The notes beneath the pieces are model-generated. The model had not been told where the DNA came from and did no database searches. It worked only from the letters and a program-made list of their open reading frames with translations. The position numbers and the translations under genes are program-made. Shown one piece after another: positions 8,851 through 20,501 of a stretch of 64,000 bases of DNA (position 1 is the first letter of the stretch; each line of letters opens with the position of its first letter). The DNA lies in assembly GCF_001425835.1 (NCBI RefSeq), contig NZ_LMDP01000001.1:869476-933475 (forward strand), given 5' to 3'. Origin of the DNA: Afipia sp. Root123D2. Its GTDB lineage: Bacteria > Pseudomonadota > Alphaproteobacteria > Rhizobiales > Xanthobacteraceae.

Positions 8851-10923
8851 ATGCCCCGCCTTCATGCCATCGAGGACTACCGTAATTTCGGTATCATGGC
8901 GCACATCGACGCTGGCAAGACCACGACGACTGAGCGCATCCTCTATTACACCGGCAAGAGCCATAAGATCGGCGAAGTGCACGAAGGTGCCGCGACGATG
9001 GATTGGATGACGCAGGAGCAGGAGCGTGGCATCACGATCACCTCGGCTGCGACCACCGCGTTCTGGAACGGCAAGCGCCTGAACATCATCGACACCCCCG
9101 GCCACGTCGACTTCACTATTGAAGTCGAGCGTTCGCTGCGTGTGCTCGACGGCGCCGTTTGCGTTCTCGACTCCAACCAGGGCGTCGAGCCGCAAACCGA
9201 AACCGTCTGGCGTCAGGGCGACAAGTATAAAGTTCCGCGCATCGTCTTCGCCAACAAGATGGATAAGACCGGCGCTGACTTCTACAAGTGTCTGCAGGAC
9301 ATTATCGATCGTCTCGGCGCCAAGCCGGTTGCGATCCAGTTGCCGATCGGTTCCGAGAACAACTTCAAGGGCATGGTCGATCTCGTTGAGATGAGGGCGC
9401 TCGTCTGGAACAACGAGTCGCTGGGCGCGATGTATGACGTCGCCGAAATCCCGGCCGATCTCGCCGACAAGGCGAAGGAATATCGCGAAAAGCTGGTGGA
9501 AGCCGCCGTCGAACTCGACGACGACGCCATGTCTGCTTACCTCGACGGCAACGAACCGGACGTGGCGACCCTGAAGCGCCTCATCCGCAAGGCTGTGCTG
9601 ACCGGCGCGTTCTATCCCGTGCTCTGTGGTTCGTCCTTCAAGAACAAGGGCGTCCAGCCGCTGCTCGACGCCGTGGTCGACTATCTTCCGTCGCCGCTCG
9701 ACGTGCCTGCGATCAAGGGCGTCGACGAAGATGGCAACGAAGTCGTTCGTCATGCTGACGACAAGGAGCCGCTGGCTCTGCTCGCGTTCAAGATCATGGA
9801 CGACCCGTTCGTCGGCACCATCACGTTCTGCCGCATCTATTCCGGCGTTCTTCAGAGCGGCACCGGCGTCGTCAACTCGACCCGCGAGAAGAAAGAACGT
9901 ATCGGTCGTATGCTGCTGATGCATGCGAACAACCGCGAAGACATCAAGGAAGCCTATGCCGGCGACATCGTCGCGCTGGCCGGCCTCAAGGAAGCTCGCA
10001 CCGGCGACACGCTGTGCGATCCGGATCAACCAGTCATCCTTGAAAAGATGGAATTCCCGGAGCCGGTCATCGAAATCGCGATCGAGCCGAAGTCGAAGGC
10101 TGACCAGGAAAAGCTCGGCGTCGCTCTGGCGAAGCTGGCTGCGGAAGATCCGTCGTTCCGTGTGTCGACCGATCATGAATCCGGTCAGACCATCCTCAAG
10201 GGCATGGGCGAACTTCATCTCGACATCAAGGTCGACATTCTCAGGCGCACCTACAAGGTCGATGCCAACATCGGCGCGCCTCAGGTTGCGTTCCGCGAGA
10301 AGATCACCAAGCGCGCCGAGGTCGACTATACGCACAAGAAGCAGACCGGCGGTACCGGCCAGTTCGCGCGCGTGAAGTTTATCGTCGAGCCGAATGAGCC
10401 GGGTGCGGGCTTCGAGTTCGAATCGAAGGTCGTCGGCGGTTCGGTGCCGAAGGAATACATCCCAGGCGTCGAAAAGGGCCTCAACAGCGTGATGACCTCG
10501 GGCGTGGTCGCCGGCTTCCCGGTGGTGGACGTCAAGGTGACGCTGATCGACGGTGCCTACCACGATGTCGACTCGTCGGCGCTGGCCTTCGAAATCGCAT
10601 CGCGCGCGGCTTTCCGCGATGCGCTGCAGAAGGGCAAGTCAGTGCTGCTCGAGCCGATCATGAAGGTGGAGTGCGTGACCCCTGAAGACTACACCGGCTC
10701 GGTCATCGGCGATTTGAACTCCCGCCGCGGCCAGATCCAGGGGCAGGACATGCGCGGCAACGCCAACGTCATCAATGCGATGGTGCCGCTCATGAACATG
10801 TTCGGCTACGTGAACACCTTGCGCTCGATGAGTCAGGGCCGCGCGACCTTCACGATGCAATTTGATCACTACGCTGAAGCGCCGGCCAACGTGTCGGCAG
10901 AAGTCCAGAAGAAATTCGCTTGA
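8851..10923 (+). CDS. fusA: Elongation factor G
   Basis: EF-G is the GTPase that drives tRNA-mRNA translocation and, with RRF, ribosome recycling. The 690-aa protein has the G-domain motifs [15 protein letters not shown] (P-loop, about residues 19-33), [10 protein letters not shown] (switch I), DTPGHVDF and NKMDKTGAD. Domains II-V follow, including [10 protein letters not shown] and the C-terminal [16 protein letters not shown]. All key residues are present. It sits between rpsG and tuf, 32 and 37 bp from its neighbours, as in the classic str operon. Confidence 0.98.
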   Translation: MPRLHAIEDYRNFGIMAHIDAGKTTTTERILYYTGKSHKIGEVHEGAATMDWMTQEQERGITITSAATTAFWNGKRLNIIDTPGHVDFTIEVERSLRVLDGAVCVLDSNQGVEPQTETVWRQGDKYKVPRIVFANKMDKTGADFYKCLQDIIDRLGAKPVAIQLPIGSENNFKGMVDLVEMRALVWNNESLGAMYDVAEIPADLADKAKEYREKLVEAAVELDDDAMSAYLDGNEPDVATLKRLIRKAVLTGAFYPVLCGSSFKNKGVQPLLDAVVDYLPSPLDVPAIKGVDEDGNEVVRHADDKEPLALLAFKIMDDPFVGTITFCRIYSGVLQSGTGVVNSTREKKERIGRMLLMHANNREDIKEAYAGDIVALAGLKEARTGDTLCDPDQPVILEKMEFPEPVIEIAIEPKSKADQEKLGVALAKLAAEDPSFRVSTDHESGQTILKGMGELHLDIKVDILRRTYKVDANIGAPQVAFREKITKRAEVDYTHKKQTGGTGQFARVKFIVEPNEPGAGFEFESKVVGGSVPKEYIPGVEKGLNSVMTSGVVAGFPVVDVKVTLIDGAYHDVDSSALAFEIASRAAFRDALQKGKSVLLEPIMKVECVTPEDYTGSVIGDLNSRRGQIQGQDMRGNANVINAMVPLMNMFGYVNTLRSMSQGRATFTMQFDHYAEAPANVSAEVQKKFA

Positions 10924-10960
10924 TTTCTTTGACGTAAGTCAAAGTTGAACGGAGAACGTC

Positions 10961-12151
<1,191 letters not shown>

Positions 12152-12169
12152 TAAACGATCCGTCGAATG

Positions 12170-12234
12170 CCCGGCCGCAAGGCCGGGTGTTCCCGACCTT
12201 CTATCGTAGACGTGAGTGGCCGGGCTGACCGGCC
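12170..12234 (+). other. Two stem-loops between tuf and rpsJ
   Basis: CCCGGCC (12170-12176) pairs with GGCCGGG (12181-12187) around a GCAA loop. GGCCGG (12218-12223) pairs with CCGGCC (12229-12234). Neither is followed by a T-run, so they are better seen as mRNA processing or attenuation structures in the S10 leader than as terminators. In E. coli the S10 leader is the target of L4 feedback. Confidence 0.45.
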
Positions 12235-12259
12235 GGACGGACCAAGAAAGACAACGGCA

Positions 12260-12568
12260 ATGAACGGCCAGAATATTCGCATTCGACTCAAGGCGTTCGA
12301 CCATCGAATTCTCGATACGTCGACCCGTGAGATCGTGAACACGGCGAAGCGCACCGGGGCACAGGTTCGTGGACCGATCCCGCTGCCGACGCGCATCGAG
12401 AAGTTCACCGTGAACCGTTCGCCGCACGTCGACAAGAAGAGCCGCGAGCAGTTCGAGATGCGCACTCACAAGCGCCTTCTCGATATCGTCGATCCGACCC
12501 CGCAGACCGTGGACGCGCTGATGAAGCTCGATCTCGCCGCCGGTGTCGACGTCGAGATCAAGCTCTAA
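12260..12568 (+). CDS. rpsJ: 30S ribosomal protein S10
   Basis: S10 belongs to the small-subunit head and doubles as NusE in transcription antitermination. The 102-aa protein starts at the ATG at 12260 ([19 protein letters not shown]), which matches the family start; the open frame before it is leader sequence. The loop region [27 protein letters not shown] is conserved and contacts rRNA. It opens the S10 operon, 108 bp after tuf and 93 bp before rplC. Confidence 0.97.
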
Positions 12569-12580
12569 GACCCCGATAGT

Positions 12581-12610
12581 GGGCACCGGTTTTCGGACCG
12601 GACCTTGCCC
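12581..12610 (+). other. Stem-loop between rpsJ and rplC
   Basis: GGGCA (12581-12585) pairs with TGCCC (12606-12610), enclosing CCGGT/ACCGG around TTTCGG. No T-run follows. It may be a processing or translational control element in the S10 message. Confidence 0.4.
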
Positions 12611-12661
12611 GCCACGAATTTTGGTTAGTCCCTCGGGACAGAAAGAACAGGAAGCACGCCG

Positions 12662-13396
12662 ATGCGCTCCGGAGTGATCGCACAAAAGGTCGGGATGACG
12701 CGGGTCTTTACAGAGGCCGGCGAACATATCCCTGTGACCGTGCTGAAGCTGGGCAACTGTCAGGTTGTCGGCCACCGCACCACGGACAAGAACGGATATG
12801 TCGCGCTCCAGCTCGGCTCGGGCGCGCGCAAATCCGTTTACATGCCCAAAGCCGAGCGTGGCCAGTTCGCCGTCGCCAAGGTTGAACCCAAGCGTAAAGT
12901 CGCGGAATTCCGCGTCTCCGAGGATTCCCTGATCCCGGTCGGCGCCGAAATCCAGGCTGACCACTTTGTCGTCGGCCAGTTTGTCGACGTCACCGGCACC
13001 TCGGTCGGTAAGGGGTTCGCGGGCGGCATGAAGCGCTGGAACTTCGGCGGTCTGCGCGCCACCCACGGCGTCTCGGTCTCGCACCGTTCGATCGGTTCGA
13101 CCGGCGGCCGTCAGGATCCCGGCAAGACCTTCAAGAACAAGAAGATGCCCGGCCATATGGGCGTCGATCGCATCACCACGCTGAACCTGCGCGTCGTCCA
13201 GACCGACGTCGCGCGCGGCCTGCTGCTCGTCGAAGGCGCCGTTCCCGGCTCCAAGGGCGGCTGGATCACAGTTCGTGACGCGGTGAAGAAGTCGTTGCCC
13301 AAGGATGCGCCGAAGCCCGGCAAGTTCAAGCTGGCTGGCGGCACCGATCAGGCAGCGCCGGCGGCGGAAGCCCCGGCCCAGCAGGAGGGCGCGTGA
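12662..13396 (+). CDS. rplC: 50S ribosomal protein L3
   Basis: L3 is one of the first proteins to bind 23S rRNA and reaches towards the peptidyl-transferase centre. The 244-aa protein starts [20 protein letters not shown]. It contains the central loop [29 protein letters not shown] and GQDPGKT-like residues, and KKMPGHMG, all characteristic; the glutamine in [14 protein letters not shown] is the usual PrmB methylation region. A C-terminal tail rich in Ala/Pro/Glu (last 20 residues) extends beyond the E. coli length. rplD follows after one base, so translation is coupled. Confidence 0.97.
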   Translation: MRSGVIAQKVGMTRVFTEAGEHIPVTVLKLGNCQVVGHRTTDKNGYVALQLGSGARKSVYMPKAERGQFAVAKVEPKRKVAEFRVSEDSLIPVGAEIQADHFVVGQFVDVTGTSVGKGFAGGMKRWNFGGLRATHGVSVSHRSIGSTGGRQDPGKTFKNKKMPGHMGVDRITTLNLRVVQTDVARGLLLVEGAVPGSKGGWITVRDAVKKSLPKDAPKPGKFKLAGGTDQAAPAAEAPAQQEGA

Positions 13397-13397
13397 C

Positions 13398-14018
13398 ATG
13401 GAATTGAACGTCACAACTCTTGAAGGCAAGACCGCCGGGTCGGTTCAGCTTTCGGACGAGATCTTCGGTCTCGAGCCGCGCGCTGACATCATCCAGCGCG
13501 TCGTCAACTGGCAGCTCGCCAAGCGTCAGGCCGGCACCCACAAGACCAAGGATCGCTCCGAGGTCTGGCGGACCGGCAAGAAGATGTACAAGCAGAAGGG
13601 CACCGGCGGTGCTCGTCACGGTTCGGCCCGCGTTCCGCAGTTCCGCGGTGGCGGCCGTGCATTCGGCCCGGTCGTGCGCAGCCATGCTTACGATCTGCCG
13701 AAGAAGGTTCGTGCGCTCGGCCTGCGCCATGCTCTGTCGGCGAAGGCCAAGGACGGCAGCTTGGTCGTGATCGACAATGCCGAGCTGAAGGATCCCAAGA
13801 CCAAGGCGCTGATCGGGCACTTCTCCGGTCTCGGCCTGACCAGCGCGCTGATCGTCGACGGCGCTGAGGTCAACAACGGTTTCGCGCTCGCCGCGCGCAA
13901 CATTCCGCAAATCGACGTGCTGCCGATCCAGGGCATCAACGTCTATGACATTCTGCGCCGTCAGAAACTCGTTCTGACCAAGGCCGCTCTCGATGCGTTG
14001 GAGGCGCGCTTCAAATGA
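13398..14018 (+). CDS. rplD: 50S ribosomal protein L4
   Basis: L4 binds domain I of 23S rRNA, lines the peptide exit tunnel and in E. coli represses the S10 operon. The chosen ATG at 13398 ([14 protein letters not shown]) gives 206 aa, the usual length. [24 protein letters not shown] is the extended tunnel loop (about residues 62-85). It starts one base after the rplC stop and its own stop overlaps the rplW start by four bases (ATGA), showing tight coupling. Confidence 0.97.
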   Translation: MELNVTTLEGKTAGSVQLSDEIFGLEPRADIIQRVVNWQLAKRQAGTHKTKDRSEVWRTGKKMYKQKGTGGARHGSARVPQFRGGGRAFGPVVRSHAYDLPKKVRALGLRHALSAKAKDGSLVVIDNAELKDPKTKALIGHFSGLGLTSALIVDGAEVNNGFALAARNIPQIDVLPIQGINVYDILRRQKLVLTKAALDALEARFK

Positions 14019-14314
14019 AGACGATGGATGCGCGTCATTACGATGTGATCGTCTCGCCGGTGATTACCGAGAAGGCGACGGTCGCATCCGAGCACAACAA
14101 GGTGGTGTTTAAGGTGGCCGCCAAGGCGACCAAGCCACAGATCAAAGAGGCGGTTGAGAAGCTGTTCGACGTCAAGGTGAAGAGCGTCAACACGCTGGTC
14201 CGCAAGGGCAAGACGAAAGTCTTCCGCGGCCAGTTCGGTTCTCAGTCGGATTCCAAGCGCGCGGTCGTGACCCTTGAAGAGGGTCATCGCATCGACGTGA
14301 CCACCGGGCTGTAA
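14015..14314 (+). CDS. rplW: 50S ribosomal protein L23
   Basis: L23 lies at the tunnel exit and is the docking site for trigger factor and SRP. The 99-aa protein contains the family core [12 protein letters not shown] near the N terminus and [21 protein letters not shown] with the glycine-rich loop. Length is normal. It overlaps rplD by four bases and is followed 11 bp later by rplB. The start [11 protein letters not shown] could alternatively be the internal ATG three codons in; the outer one is kept because of the ATGA overlap. Confidence 0.97.
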   Translation: MKTMDARHYDVIVSPVITEKATVASEHNKVVFKVAAKATKPQIKEAVEKLFDVKVKSVNTLVRKGKTKVFRGQFGSQSDSKRAVVTLEEGHRIDVTTGL

Positions 14315-14325
14315 GGCGAACGACG

Positions 14326-15162
14326 ATGGCATTGAAAACATTCAACCCCACGACGCCGGGCCAGCGCCAGCTGGTGATGGTCGATCGTTCGGCGCTCTAC
14401 AAGGGCAAGCCGGTCAAGGCTCTGACCGAGGGCAAGCACTCGAACGGTGGCCGCAACAACACCGGCCGCATTACCGTGCGTTTCCGCGGCGGCGGTCACA
14501 AGAAGACCTACCGCATGGTCGACTTCAAGCGCACCAAGGTCGACGTTGCGGCCAAGGTCGAGCGTCTGGAATACGATCCGAACCGCACCGCGTTCATCGC
14601 GCTGATCAAGTACGCAGATGGCGAGCAGGCTTACATCCTGGCGCCGCAGCGTCTGGCTGTCGGCGACACTGTGATCGCCGGCGACTATGTCGACGTGAAG
14701 CCGGGCAACGTCATGCCGCTCGGCAACATGCCGGTCGGCACTATCGTCCACAACGTCGAGCTGAAGATCGGGAAGGGCGGGCAGATCGCACGTTCCGCCG
14801 GCACCTACGCCCAGATCGTCGGCCGCGACCACGACTACGTTATTCTGCGCCTCAACTCGGGCGAACAGCGCCTGGTTCATGGCCGCTGCACCGGCACCAT
14901 CGGTGCGGTGTCGAACCCGGATCACATGAACACCTCGATCGGCAAGGCTGGTCGAACCCGCTGGATGGGCTGGCGTCCGCACAACCGCGGCGTTGTCATG
15001 AACCCGATCGACCATCCGCACGGCGGCGGCGAAGGCCGCACCTCGGGCGGCCGTCACCCGGTGACTCCGTGGGGCAAGCCGACCAAGGGCAAGAAGACCC
15101 GTTCCAACAAGTCCACCAACAAGTTCATTCTCATCAGCCGCCACAAGCGGAAGAAGAAGTAA
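14326..15162 (+). CDS. rplB: 50S ribosomal protein L2
   Basis: L2 is needed for subunit joining and peptidyl-transferase activity. The 278-aa protein starts [17 protein letters not shown] and contains [15 protein letters not shown], the OB-like RNA-binding domain, and the near-catalytic loop [25 protein letters not shown] with the conserved histidine (His in HPHGGGEG). The C terminus is basic (HKRKKK). It lies between rplW and rpsS with short gaps of 11 and 12 bp. Confidence 0.98.
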   Translation: MALKTFNPTTPGQRQLVMVDRSALYKGKPVKALTEGKHSNGGRNNTGRITVRFRGGGHKKTYRMVDFKRTKVDVAAKVERLEYDPNRTAFIALIKYADGEQAYILAPQRLAVGDTVIAGDYVDVKPGNVMPLGNMPVGTIVHNVELKIGKGGQIARSAGTYAQIVGRDHDYVILRLNSGEQRLVHGRCTGTIGAVSNPDHMNTSIGKAGRTRWMGWRPHNRGVVMNPIDHPHGGGEGRTSGGRHPVTPWGKPTKGKKTRSNKSTNKFILISRHKRKKK

Positions 15163-15174
15163 GGATCGCCGGAC

Positions 15175-15453
15175 ATGGTTCGTTCAGTCTGGAAAGGCCC
15201 GTTCGTCGAAGGCTCGCTGCTCAAGAAAGCAGATGCCGCGCGCGCGTCCGGCCGTCATGACGTTATCAAGATCTGGAGCCGTCGCTCGACGATCCTGCCG
15301 CAGTTTGTGGGTCTCACGTTCGGCGTCTACAACGGTCAAAAGCACGTTCCGGTTGCCGTGAATGAAGAAATGGTCGGTCACAAGTTCGGTGAGTTCTCGC
15401 CGACCCGGACCTTCCACGGTCATTCCGGCGACAAGAAAGCCAAGAAGGCCTGA
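15175..15453 (+). CDS. rpsS: 30S ribosomal protein S19
   Basis: S19 forms a complex with S13 in the small-subunit head and contacts the A-site tRNA. The 92 aa begin [19 protein letters not shown] and include [21 protein letters not shown] and [21 protein letters not shown], all typical. Length matches the family. It is 12 bp after rplB and 10 bp before rplV, in the standard S10 order. Confidence 0.98.
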   Translation: MVRSVWKGPFVEGSLLKKADAARASGRHDVIKIWSRRSTILPQFVGLTFGVYNGQKHVPVAVNEEMVGHKFGEFSPTRTFHGHSGDKKAKKA

Positions 15454-15463
15454 GGACTGAGTT

Positions 15464-15850
15464 ATGAGCAAACCAAAGCGCGAACGGGTTCTCCCGGATA
15501 ACGAGGCCAAGGCCGTCGCCCGCATGCTTCGCGTCTCGCCGCAGAAGCTGAATCTTGTCGCGCAGTTGATCCGCGGCAAGAAGGCGTCGTCGGCGCTCGC
15601 CGATCTGCAGTTCTCGCGCAAGCGAATCGCAGTCGATGTTAAGAAGTGCCTCGAATCGGCGATCGCGAATGCCGAGAACAACCACGACCTCGATGTCGAC
15701 GCGCTGATCGTTTCCGAAGCGCATGTCGGCAACGGCATCGTGATGAAGCGTTTTGCTCCGCGCGGCCGTGGCCGTTCGGGTCGTGTATTCAAGCCGTTCT
15801 CGCAGCTGACGATCGTTGTTCGTCAGGTCGAGGCGGAGGCTGGCGCTTAA
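15464..15850 (+). CDS. rplV: 50S ribosomal protein L22
   Basis: L22 extends a beta-hairpin into the exit tunnel next to L4 and is a site of macrolide-resistance changes. The 128-aa protein has [24 protein letters not shown] near the N terminus and the hairpin segment [26 protein letters not shown] near the C terminus. The family pattern is intact, with no insertion in the hairpin. rpsC starts 16 bp after its stop. Confidence 0.97.
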   Translation: MSKPKRERVLPDNEAKAVARMLRVSPQKLNLVAQLIRGKKASSALADLQFSRKRIAVDVKKCLESAIANAENNHDLDVDALIVSEAHVGNGIVMKRFAPRGRGRSGRVFKPFSQLTIVVRQVEAEAGA

Positions 15851-15866
15851 GGCGCGGGAGAGAACG

Positions 15867-16565
15867 ATGGGTCAGAAGATCAATCCAATCGGGCTGCGTC
15901 TCGGCATCAACCGGACCTGGGACTCCCGCTGGTTCGCCAACAAGGCCGAATACGCCAAGCTCCTCCATGAGGACGTGCGGATTCGCGAAGTGTTGATGAA
16001 GGAGCTGAAGCAGGCGGCTGTCGCACGCATCGTCATTGAGCGCCCGCACAAGAAGTGCCGCGTGTCGATCCACTCGGCCCGTCCGGGCGTGGTGATCGGC
16101 AAGAAGGGCGCCGACATCGACAAGCTGCGGAAGAAGGTTGCCGAGATTACCGAGTCCGACGTCGTCATCAACATCATCGAAATCCGCAAGCCGGAGCTCG
16201 ATGCGACGCTGGTCGCCGAATCGATCGCGCAGCAGCTGGAGCGCCGCGTGGCTTTCCGCCGCGCCATGAAGCGCGCCGTTCAGTCGGCGATGCGTCTGGG
16301 CGCCGAAGGCATCCGCATCAACTGCTCGGGTCGTCTCGGCGGCGCGGAAATCGCCCGCATGGAATGGTATCGCGAGGGCCGGGTGCCGCTGCACACGCTG
16401 CGCGCCGATGTCGATTACGGCGTCGCCACTGCGTTCACCACCTTCGGCACCTGCGGCGTCAAGGTCTGGATCTTCAAGGGGGAAATCCTCGAGCACGATC
16501 CGATGGCCCAGGACAAGCGTATGGCTGAAGGCGACAGCGGGCGTCCGCGTCGCGATGCAGCCTGA
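15867..16565 (+). CDS. rpsC: 30S ribosomal protein S3
   Basis: S3 lies at the mRNA entry pore and, with S4, has helicase activity on incoming mRNA. The ATG at 15867 ([20 protein letters not shown]) matches the canonical start and gives 232 aa; the open frame before it overlaps rplV and is not used. A KH domain follows ([13 protein letters not shown], about residues 72-84), then the C-terminal domain with [21 protein letters not shown]. The protein ends in a basic tail. Confidence 0.97.
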   Translation: MGQKINPIGLRLGINRTWDSRWFANKAEYAKLLHEDVRIREVLMKELKQAAVARIVIERPHKKCRVSIHSARPGVVIGKKGADIDKLRKKVAEITESDVVINIIEIRKPELDATLVAESIAQQLERRVAFRRAMKRAVQSAMRLGAEGIRINCSGRLGGAEIARMEWYREGRVPLHTLRADVDYGVATAFTTFGTCGVKVWIFKGEILEHDPMAQDKRMAEGDSGRPRRDAA

Positions 16566-16600
16566 TCAGGTCAAGACAAGAAAGTTCGAGGGCGTAAGCC

Positions 16601-17014
16601 ATGATGCAACCTAAGAAGACAAAGTTCCGCAAGGCGCATAAGGGCCGTATCCACGGCGTCGCCTCGTCGGGCGCGACGTTGTCTTTCGGCCAGTTCGGCC
16701 TGAAGGCGATGGCGCCGGAGCGTATTACCGCGCGTCAGATCGAAGCCGCTCGCCGTGCACTGACCCGTCACATGAAGCGTGTCGGCCGCGTCTGGATCCG
16801 TGTTTTCCCGGATGTTCCGGTGTCGAAGAAGCCCGCCGAAGTGCGGATGGGCTCCGGCAAGGGTGCGCCGGAATTGTGGGTGGCGCGGGTCAAACCCGGC
16901 CGCATCCTGTTCGAGATCGACGGCGTCACCGACCAGACCGCGCGTGAGGCGCTGACCCTGGCTGCCGCTAAACTTCCGATCAAGACGCGCTTCGTCGCGC
17001 GCATTGCGGAGTAA
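16601..17014 (+). CDS. rplP: 50S ribosomal protein L16
   Basis: L16 helps position tRNA in the A and P sites of the large subunit. The 137 aa begin [19 protein letters not shown], the family signature where most members read MLQPK, which supports using the first of the two ATGs. [26 protein letters not shown] is the conserved tRNA-facing segment, including the Arg hydroxylated by YcfD in some bacteria. It is followed 4 bp later by rpmC. Confidence 0.97.
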   Translation: MMQPKKTKFRKAHKGRIHGVASSGATLSFGQFGLKAMAPERITARQIEAARRALTRHMKRVGRVWIRVFPDVPVSKKPAEVRMGSGKGAPELWVARVKPGRILFEIDGVTDQTAREALTLAAAKLPIKTRFVARIAE

Positions 17015-17018
17015 GGAC

Positions 17019-17231
17019 ATGACCCAGATGAAGGTCGAAGACATTCGCGCGATGAGCCCTGACCAGATGGAGGACGCTGTCCTCAATCTGAAGAAGGAGC
17101 GGTTCAACCTGCGCTTCCAGCGTGCCACCGGGCAGCTCGAGAACACCTCGCGCCTGCGTGAGGCTCGCCGCGACATCGCACGCATCAAGACTGTCGCGGC
17201 GCAGAAGCGCGCCGCGGAAACGAAGAAGTAA
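17019..17231 (+). CDS. rpmC: 50S ribosomal protein L29
   Basis: L29 sits beside L23 at the tunnel exit. The ATG at 17019 gives 70 aa ([19 protein letters not shown]); a second ATG three codons later is also possible. The two-helix pattern with [35 protein letters not shown] is characteristic. The product is alpha-helical and basic at the C terminus. It lies between rplP and rpsQ with very short gaps. Confidence 0.95.
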   Translation: MTQMKVEDIRAMSPDQMEDAVLNLKKERFNLRFQRATGQLENTSRLREARRDIARIKTVAAQKRAAETKK

Positions 17232-17241
17232 GGGGCGAAAG

Positions 17242-17490
17242 ATGCCGAAGCGTACTCTCCAGGGCGTCGTCGTCAGCGACAAGCAAGACAAGACTGTTGT
17301 CGTGCGTGTCGACCGCCGCTTCACCCACCCGATCTACAAGAAGACGATCCGCCGTTCCAAGAACTACCACGCGCACGACGAGAACAACGAGTTCAAGTCG
17401 GGCGATACGGTCCGGATCGAAGAGAGCAAGCCGCTCTCGAAGTTGAAGCGCTGGACAGTCGTCCAGGGTGAAAAGAAGAAAACAGCTTAA
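17242..17490 (+). CDS. rpsQ: 30S ribosomal protein S17
   Basis: S17 binds 16S rRNA in the 5' domain and assists early small-subunit assembly. The ATG at 17242 gives 82 aa starting [21 protein letters not shown]. The OB fold, with [23 protein letters not shown], is intact. The upstream open frame is out of register with rpmC coding and is not part of the protein. rplN follows after 38 bp, the longest gap in this part of the operon. Confidence 0.97.
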   Translation: MPKRTLQGVVVSDKQDKTVVVRVDRRFTHPIYKKTIRRSKNYHAHDENNEFKSGDTVRIEESKPLSKLKRWTVVQGEKKKTA

Positions 17491-17528
17491 GCGCAAGTAG
17501 CGCATCAGAAAGAGGACGAGGTGCATCA

Positions 17529-17897
17529 ATGATTCAGATGCAGACCAACCTCGACGTGGCCGATAACTCCGGCGCGCGCCGTGTCATGTGCATCAAGGTT
17601 CTTGGAGGTTCCAAGCGCCGCTATGCGACGGTGGGCGACATTATTGTCGTCTCGATCAAGGAAGCCATTCCACGTGGTAAGGTGAAGAAGGGCGACGTCA
17701 TGAAGGCGGTCGTCGTTCGCGTCAGCAAGGACATCCGCCGTGCGGATGGTTCGGTGATCCGTTTCGACCGCAACGCGGCCGTGCTGATCAACAACCAGTC
17801 GGAGCCGGTCGGCACCCGTATTTTCGGGCCCGTGCCGCGCGAGCTGCGCGCCAAGAACCACATGAAGATCATCTCGCTTGCGCCGGAGGTGCTGTAA
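17529..17897 (+). CDS. rplN: 50S ribosomal protein L14
   Basis: L14 forms part of the intersubunit bridge B8 and is the binding site of the silencing factor RsfS. The 122-aa protein starts [27 protein letters not shown] and contains the conserved [29 protein letters not shown] and [13 protein letters not shown] segments. Length is exactly typical. Its stop overlaps the rplX start by one base (TAATG), so translation is coupled. Confidence 0.98.
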   Translation: MIQMQTNLDVADNSGARRVMCIKVLGGSKRRYATVGDIIVVSIKEAIPRGKVKKGDVMKAVVVRVSKDIRRADGSVIRFDRNAAVLINNQSEPVGTRIFGPVPRELRAKNHMKIISLAPEVL

Positions 17898-18211
17898 TGG
17901 CTGCCAAGATCCGCAAGGGTGACAAGGTCATCGTGCTGTCCGGCCGTGACAAGGGCCGGACCGGCGAAGTGTTTGAAGTGCGCCCCACCGAGGGTCGTGC
18001 GCTGGTGCGTGGCGTCAACCTCGTCAAACGTCACCAGAAGCAGACGCAGGCGCAGGAAGGCGGCATCATCTCCAAGGAGTCGCCGATCCACCTGTCGAAA
18101 GTTGCCATCGTCGGCAAGGACGGCAAGCCGACCCGCGTTGGTTTCAAGATTCAGGCAGACGGCACCAAGGTGCGGGTCGCCAAGCGTTCGGGAGCTGAGA
18201 TCGATGGCTGA
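17897..18211 (+). CDS. rplX: 50S ribosomal protein L24
   Basis: L24 is an assembly initiator of the large subunit and lies near the tunnel exit. The 104-aa protein begins [25 protein letters not shown], the KOW motif that binds rRNA, followed by [22 protein letters not shown]. Its last eight bases overlap the rplE start. In other bacteria L24 is the only KOW protein in this position, so identity is clear. Confidence 0.97.
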   Translation: MAAKIRKGDKVIVLSGRDKGRTGEVFEVRPTEGRALVRGVNLVKRHQKQTQAQEGGIISKESPIHLSKVAIVGKDGKPTRVGFKIQADGTKVRVAKRSGAEIDG

Positions 18212-18761
18212 GACCGCATACGTTCCGCGCCTGCGCGCGCAGTTCGACAAGGAAATCCGCGGCAAGCTGACCGAGCAGTTCGGCTACAGCAATGTCATGC
18301 AGGTGCCTGTGCTGGAGAAGGTCGTGCTCAACATGGGCGTCGGCGAGGCTGTCAACGACCGCAAGAAGGTCGAGCTGGCTGCCAGCGACCTCGCACTGAT
18401 CGCCGGCCAGAAGCCGATCGTGACGCATTCGCGCAAGGCGATCGCGACCTTCAAGCTGCGTGAAGGCCAGGCCATCGGCTGCAAGGTTACGCTGCGCAAG
18501 GCGAAGATGTATGAGTTCATTGATCGTCTCGTGAACGTCGCGCTGCCGCGCGTGCGAGACTTCCGTGGCCTCAATCCCAAGAGCTTCGACGGCCGCGGCA
18601 ACTATTCGCTCGGTCTGAAAGAGCACATCGTGTTCCCGGAAATCGACTACGATAAATCCGGCGAGAGCTGGGGCATGGACATTACGGTTTGCACCACCGC
18701 GCCCGACGACGAGCAGGCGAGGGCGCTGCTGACCGCATTCAATTTTCCGTTCCGGCAGTGA
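18204..18761 (+). CDS. rplE: 50S ribosomal protein L5
   Basis: L5 binds 5S rRNA and contacts P-site tRNA through the central protuberance. The ATG at 18204 ([22 protein letters not shown]) gives 185 aa and overlaps the end of rplX by eight bases; the long open frame before it is a shadow of rplX. Typical blocks are [35 protein letters not shown] and the P-site loop region. The C terminus holds [20 protein letters not shown], as in the family. Confidence 0.97.
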   Translation: MAETAYVPRLRAQFDKEIRGKLTEQFGYSNVMQVPVLEKVVLNMGVGEAVNDRKKVELAASDLALIAGQKPIVTHSRKAIATFKLREGQAIGCKVTLRKAKMYEFIDRLVNVALPRVRDFRGLNPKSFDGRGNYSLGLKEHIVFPEIDYDKSGESWGMDITVCTTAPDDEQARALLTAFNFPFRQ

Positions 18762-18809
18762 GACACTGATTTAGCGTCTCAAACGCGGAAAGGTATGGAG
18801 ACTACTCGT

Positions 18810-19115
18810 ATGGCGAAGAAAAGTTCGATCGAGAAGAACAACCGGCGTCAGAAGATGACGAAGAACGCGGCTCCCAAGCGCGCGAAGCTGAAGGCGATCA
18901 TCGCCGACAAGACCAAGCCGATGGAAGAGCGTTTCGCGGCGACCATCAAGCTTGCCGAGATGCCACGCAACTCGTCGGCGACCCGGATTCGCAACCGTTG
19001 CGAAATCACCGGCCGCCCGCGCGCGGTCTATCGCAAGAACAAGCTCAGCCGCATCGCGCTGCGTGAACTCGGCTCCAAGGGCCTGGTTCCCGGCCTCGTC
19101 AAGTCAAGCTGGTAA
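18810..19115 (+). CDS. rpsN: 30S ribosomal protein S14 (zinc-free form)
   Basis: S14 helps assemble the small-subunit head near the A site. The ATG at 18810 gives 101 aa starting [15 protein letters not shown]; an ATG at 18795 would add five residues. The C-terminal half has [28 protein letters not shown], which is typical, but the four-cysteine zinc knuckle is absent, so this is the long C-minus type that does not need zinc. rpsH follows after 12 bp. Confidence 0.97.
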   Translation: MAKKSSIEKNNRRQKMTKNAAPKRAKLKAIIADKTKPMEERFAATIKLAEMPRNSSATRIRNRCEITGRPRAVYRKNKLSRIALRELGSKGLVPGLVKSSW

Positions 19116-19127
19116 GGAGGGTCGGTC

Positions 19128-19526
19128 ATGTCAACGCACGATCCTATCAGCGATCTCATCACCCGCATCCGCAACGCGCAGATGCGCGCCAAGTCCAAGG
19201 TTTCGACCCCGGGCTCGAAGATGCGCGCCAACGTACTCGAAGTGCTGAAGACCGAGGGTTACATCCGCGGCTACGCCAGCGTCGAACACGCGTCGGGCCA
19301 GAACGAGCTTGAGATCGAGCTGAAGTATTTCGATGGCGAGCCCGTGATCCGCGAGATCGAGCGGGTATCGAAGCCTGGGCGTCGGGTTTACGCATCGGTG
19401 AAGAACCTGCCGCGCGTCAAGAACGGTCTCGGCATCTCGGTGCTGTCGACGCCGAAGGGAATCATGGCTGACCACGAGGCGCGTGACGCGAACGTGGGCG
19501 GCGAAGTTCTCTTCACGGTGTTCTAA
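19128..19526 (+). CDS. rpsH: 30S ribosomal protein S8
   Basis: S8 is a primary 16S rRNA binder and in E. coli the translational repressor of the spc operon. The 132-aa protein starts [22 protein letters not shown] and has the C-terminal RNA-contact block [29 protein letters not shown] ribosome binding site AAGGAGG lies just before the start. rplF follows after 14 bp. Confidence 0.97.
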   Translation: MSTHDPISDLITRIRNAQMRAKSKVSTPGSKMRANVLEVLKTEGYIRGYASVEHASGQNELEIELKYFDGEPVIREIERVSKPGRRVYASVKNLPRVKNGLGISVLSTPKGIMADHEARDANVGGEVLFTVF

Positions 19527-19540
19527 GGAAGGAAAGAACG

Positions 19541-20074
19541 ATGTCTCGCGTAGGCAAACGACCGGTCGCGGTAACGTCGGGTGTGACCGCGTCCGTTGAA
19601 GGACAGACCGTAAAGGTGAAGGGCCCGAAAGGCGCGCTTCAGTTCATCGTGCACGACGACGTTGCGGTCGAGATGAAGGACGGTACGATTCGCGTCGCGC
19701 CGCGCTTCGAAACCAAGCGTTCGCGTTCGCTTTATGGCACCGCCCGCGCCCAGGTCGCAAACCTGGTCGAGGGTGTCACCAAAGGCTTCGAAAAGAAGCT
19801 TGAAATCACCGGCGTCGGCTATCGCGCCGCGCTGCAGGGCAAGAACCTGCAGCTCGCGCTCGGCTACAGCCACGATGTGATTTATCCGATCCCGGAAGGG
19901 ATCACGGTGACTGTGCCGAAGCCGACCGAAATCACCATTACCGGCAACGACTCCCAGAAGGTCGGGCAGGTCGCCGCGGAAATCCGCGGTTATCGTCCAC
20001 CGGAGCCGTACAAGGGCAAGGGCGTGAAGTACGCCAACGAATTCATCTTCCGCAAGGAAGGCAAGAAGAAGTAA
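19541..20074 (+). CDS. rplF: 50S ribosomal protein L6
   Basis: L6 lies near the factor-binding site of the large subunit and is needed for EF-G function. The 177-aa protein begins [21 protein letters not shown]. It has two repeated alpha/beta domains and the conserved C-terminal segment [19 protein letters not shown] followed by a basic end (FRKEGKKK). Length is normal. It is 14 bp after rpsH and 11 bp before rplR in spc order. Confidence 0.98.
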   Translation: MSRVGKRPVAVTSGVTASVEGQTVKVKGPKGALQFIVHDDVAVEMKDGTIRVAPRFETKRSRSLYGTARAQVANLVEGVTKGFEKKLEITGVGYRAALQGKNLQLALGYSHDVIYPIPEGITVTVPKPTEITITGNDSQKVGQVAAEIRGYRPPEPYKGKGVKYANEFIFRKEGKKK

Positions 20075-20085
20075 CGGAGCCGGTC

Positions 20086-20448
20086 ATGTCGAAACTCAAG
20101 ATTACGAATGCCCGGCGCCAGAAGAGCGTGCGGCTTTCGCTGCGCCGCTCGGCCAACGGCCGTCCGCGCCTGTCGGTGTTTCGCTCGTCGAAGCACATCT
20201 ACGCCCAGGTCATCGACGACCTGAAGGGCGAAACCCTGGCGTCGGCCTCGTCGCTCGAAAAGTCGATGCGCGAAGGTGCCAAGACCGGCGCCAACATCGA
20301 TGCGGCCAAGGCCGTCGGCAAGCTGCTGGCGGAGCGCGCGGTGAAGAACGGCGTCAAGGAAGTGGTCTTCGATCGCGGCGGCTATCTCTATCACGGCCGC
20401 GTCAAGGCGCTGGCCGATGCGGCCCGCGAAAGCGGATTGAGCTTCTGA
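20086..20448 (+). CDS. rplR: 50S ribosomal protein L18
   Basis: L18 binds 5S rRNA together with L5 and L25 in the central protuberance. The 120-aa protein begins [21 protein letters not shown], a basic tail, then [21 protein letters not shown], the family core, and ends [17 protein letters not shown]. All hallmarks are present and length is typical. It is 11 bp after rplF and 53 bp before rpsE. Confidence 0.98.
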   Translation: MSKLKITNARRQKSVRLSLRRSANGRPRLSVFRSSKHIYAQVIDDLKGETLASASSLEKSMREGAKTGANIDAAKAVGKLLAERAVKNGVKEVVFDRGGYLYHGRVKALADAARESGLSF

Positions 20449-20501
20449 TTTAAACGGACACAAGGACAGAGGCATCCGCCTCTTAAGGATTGGAAAACAC
20501 C

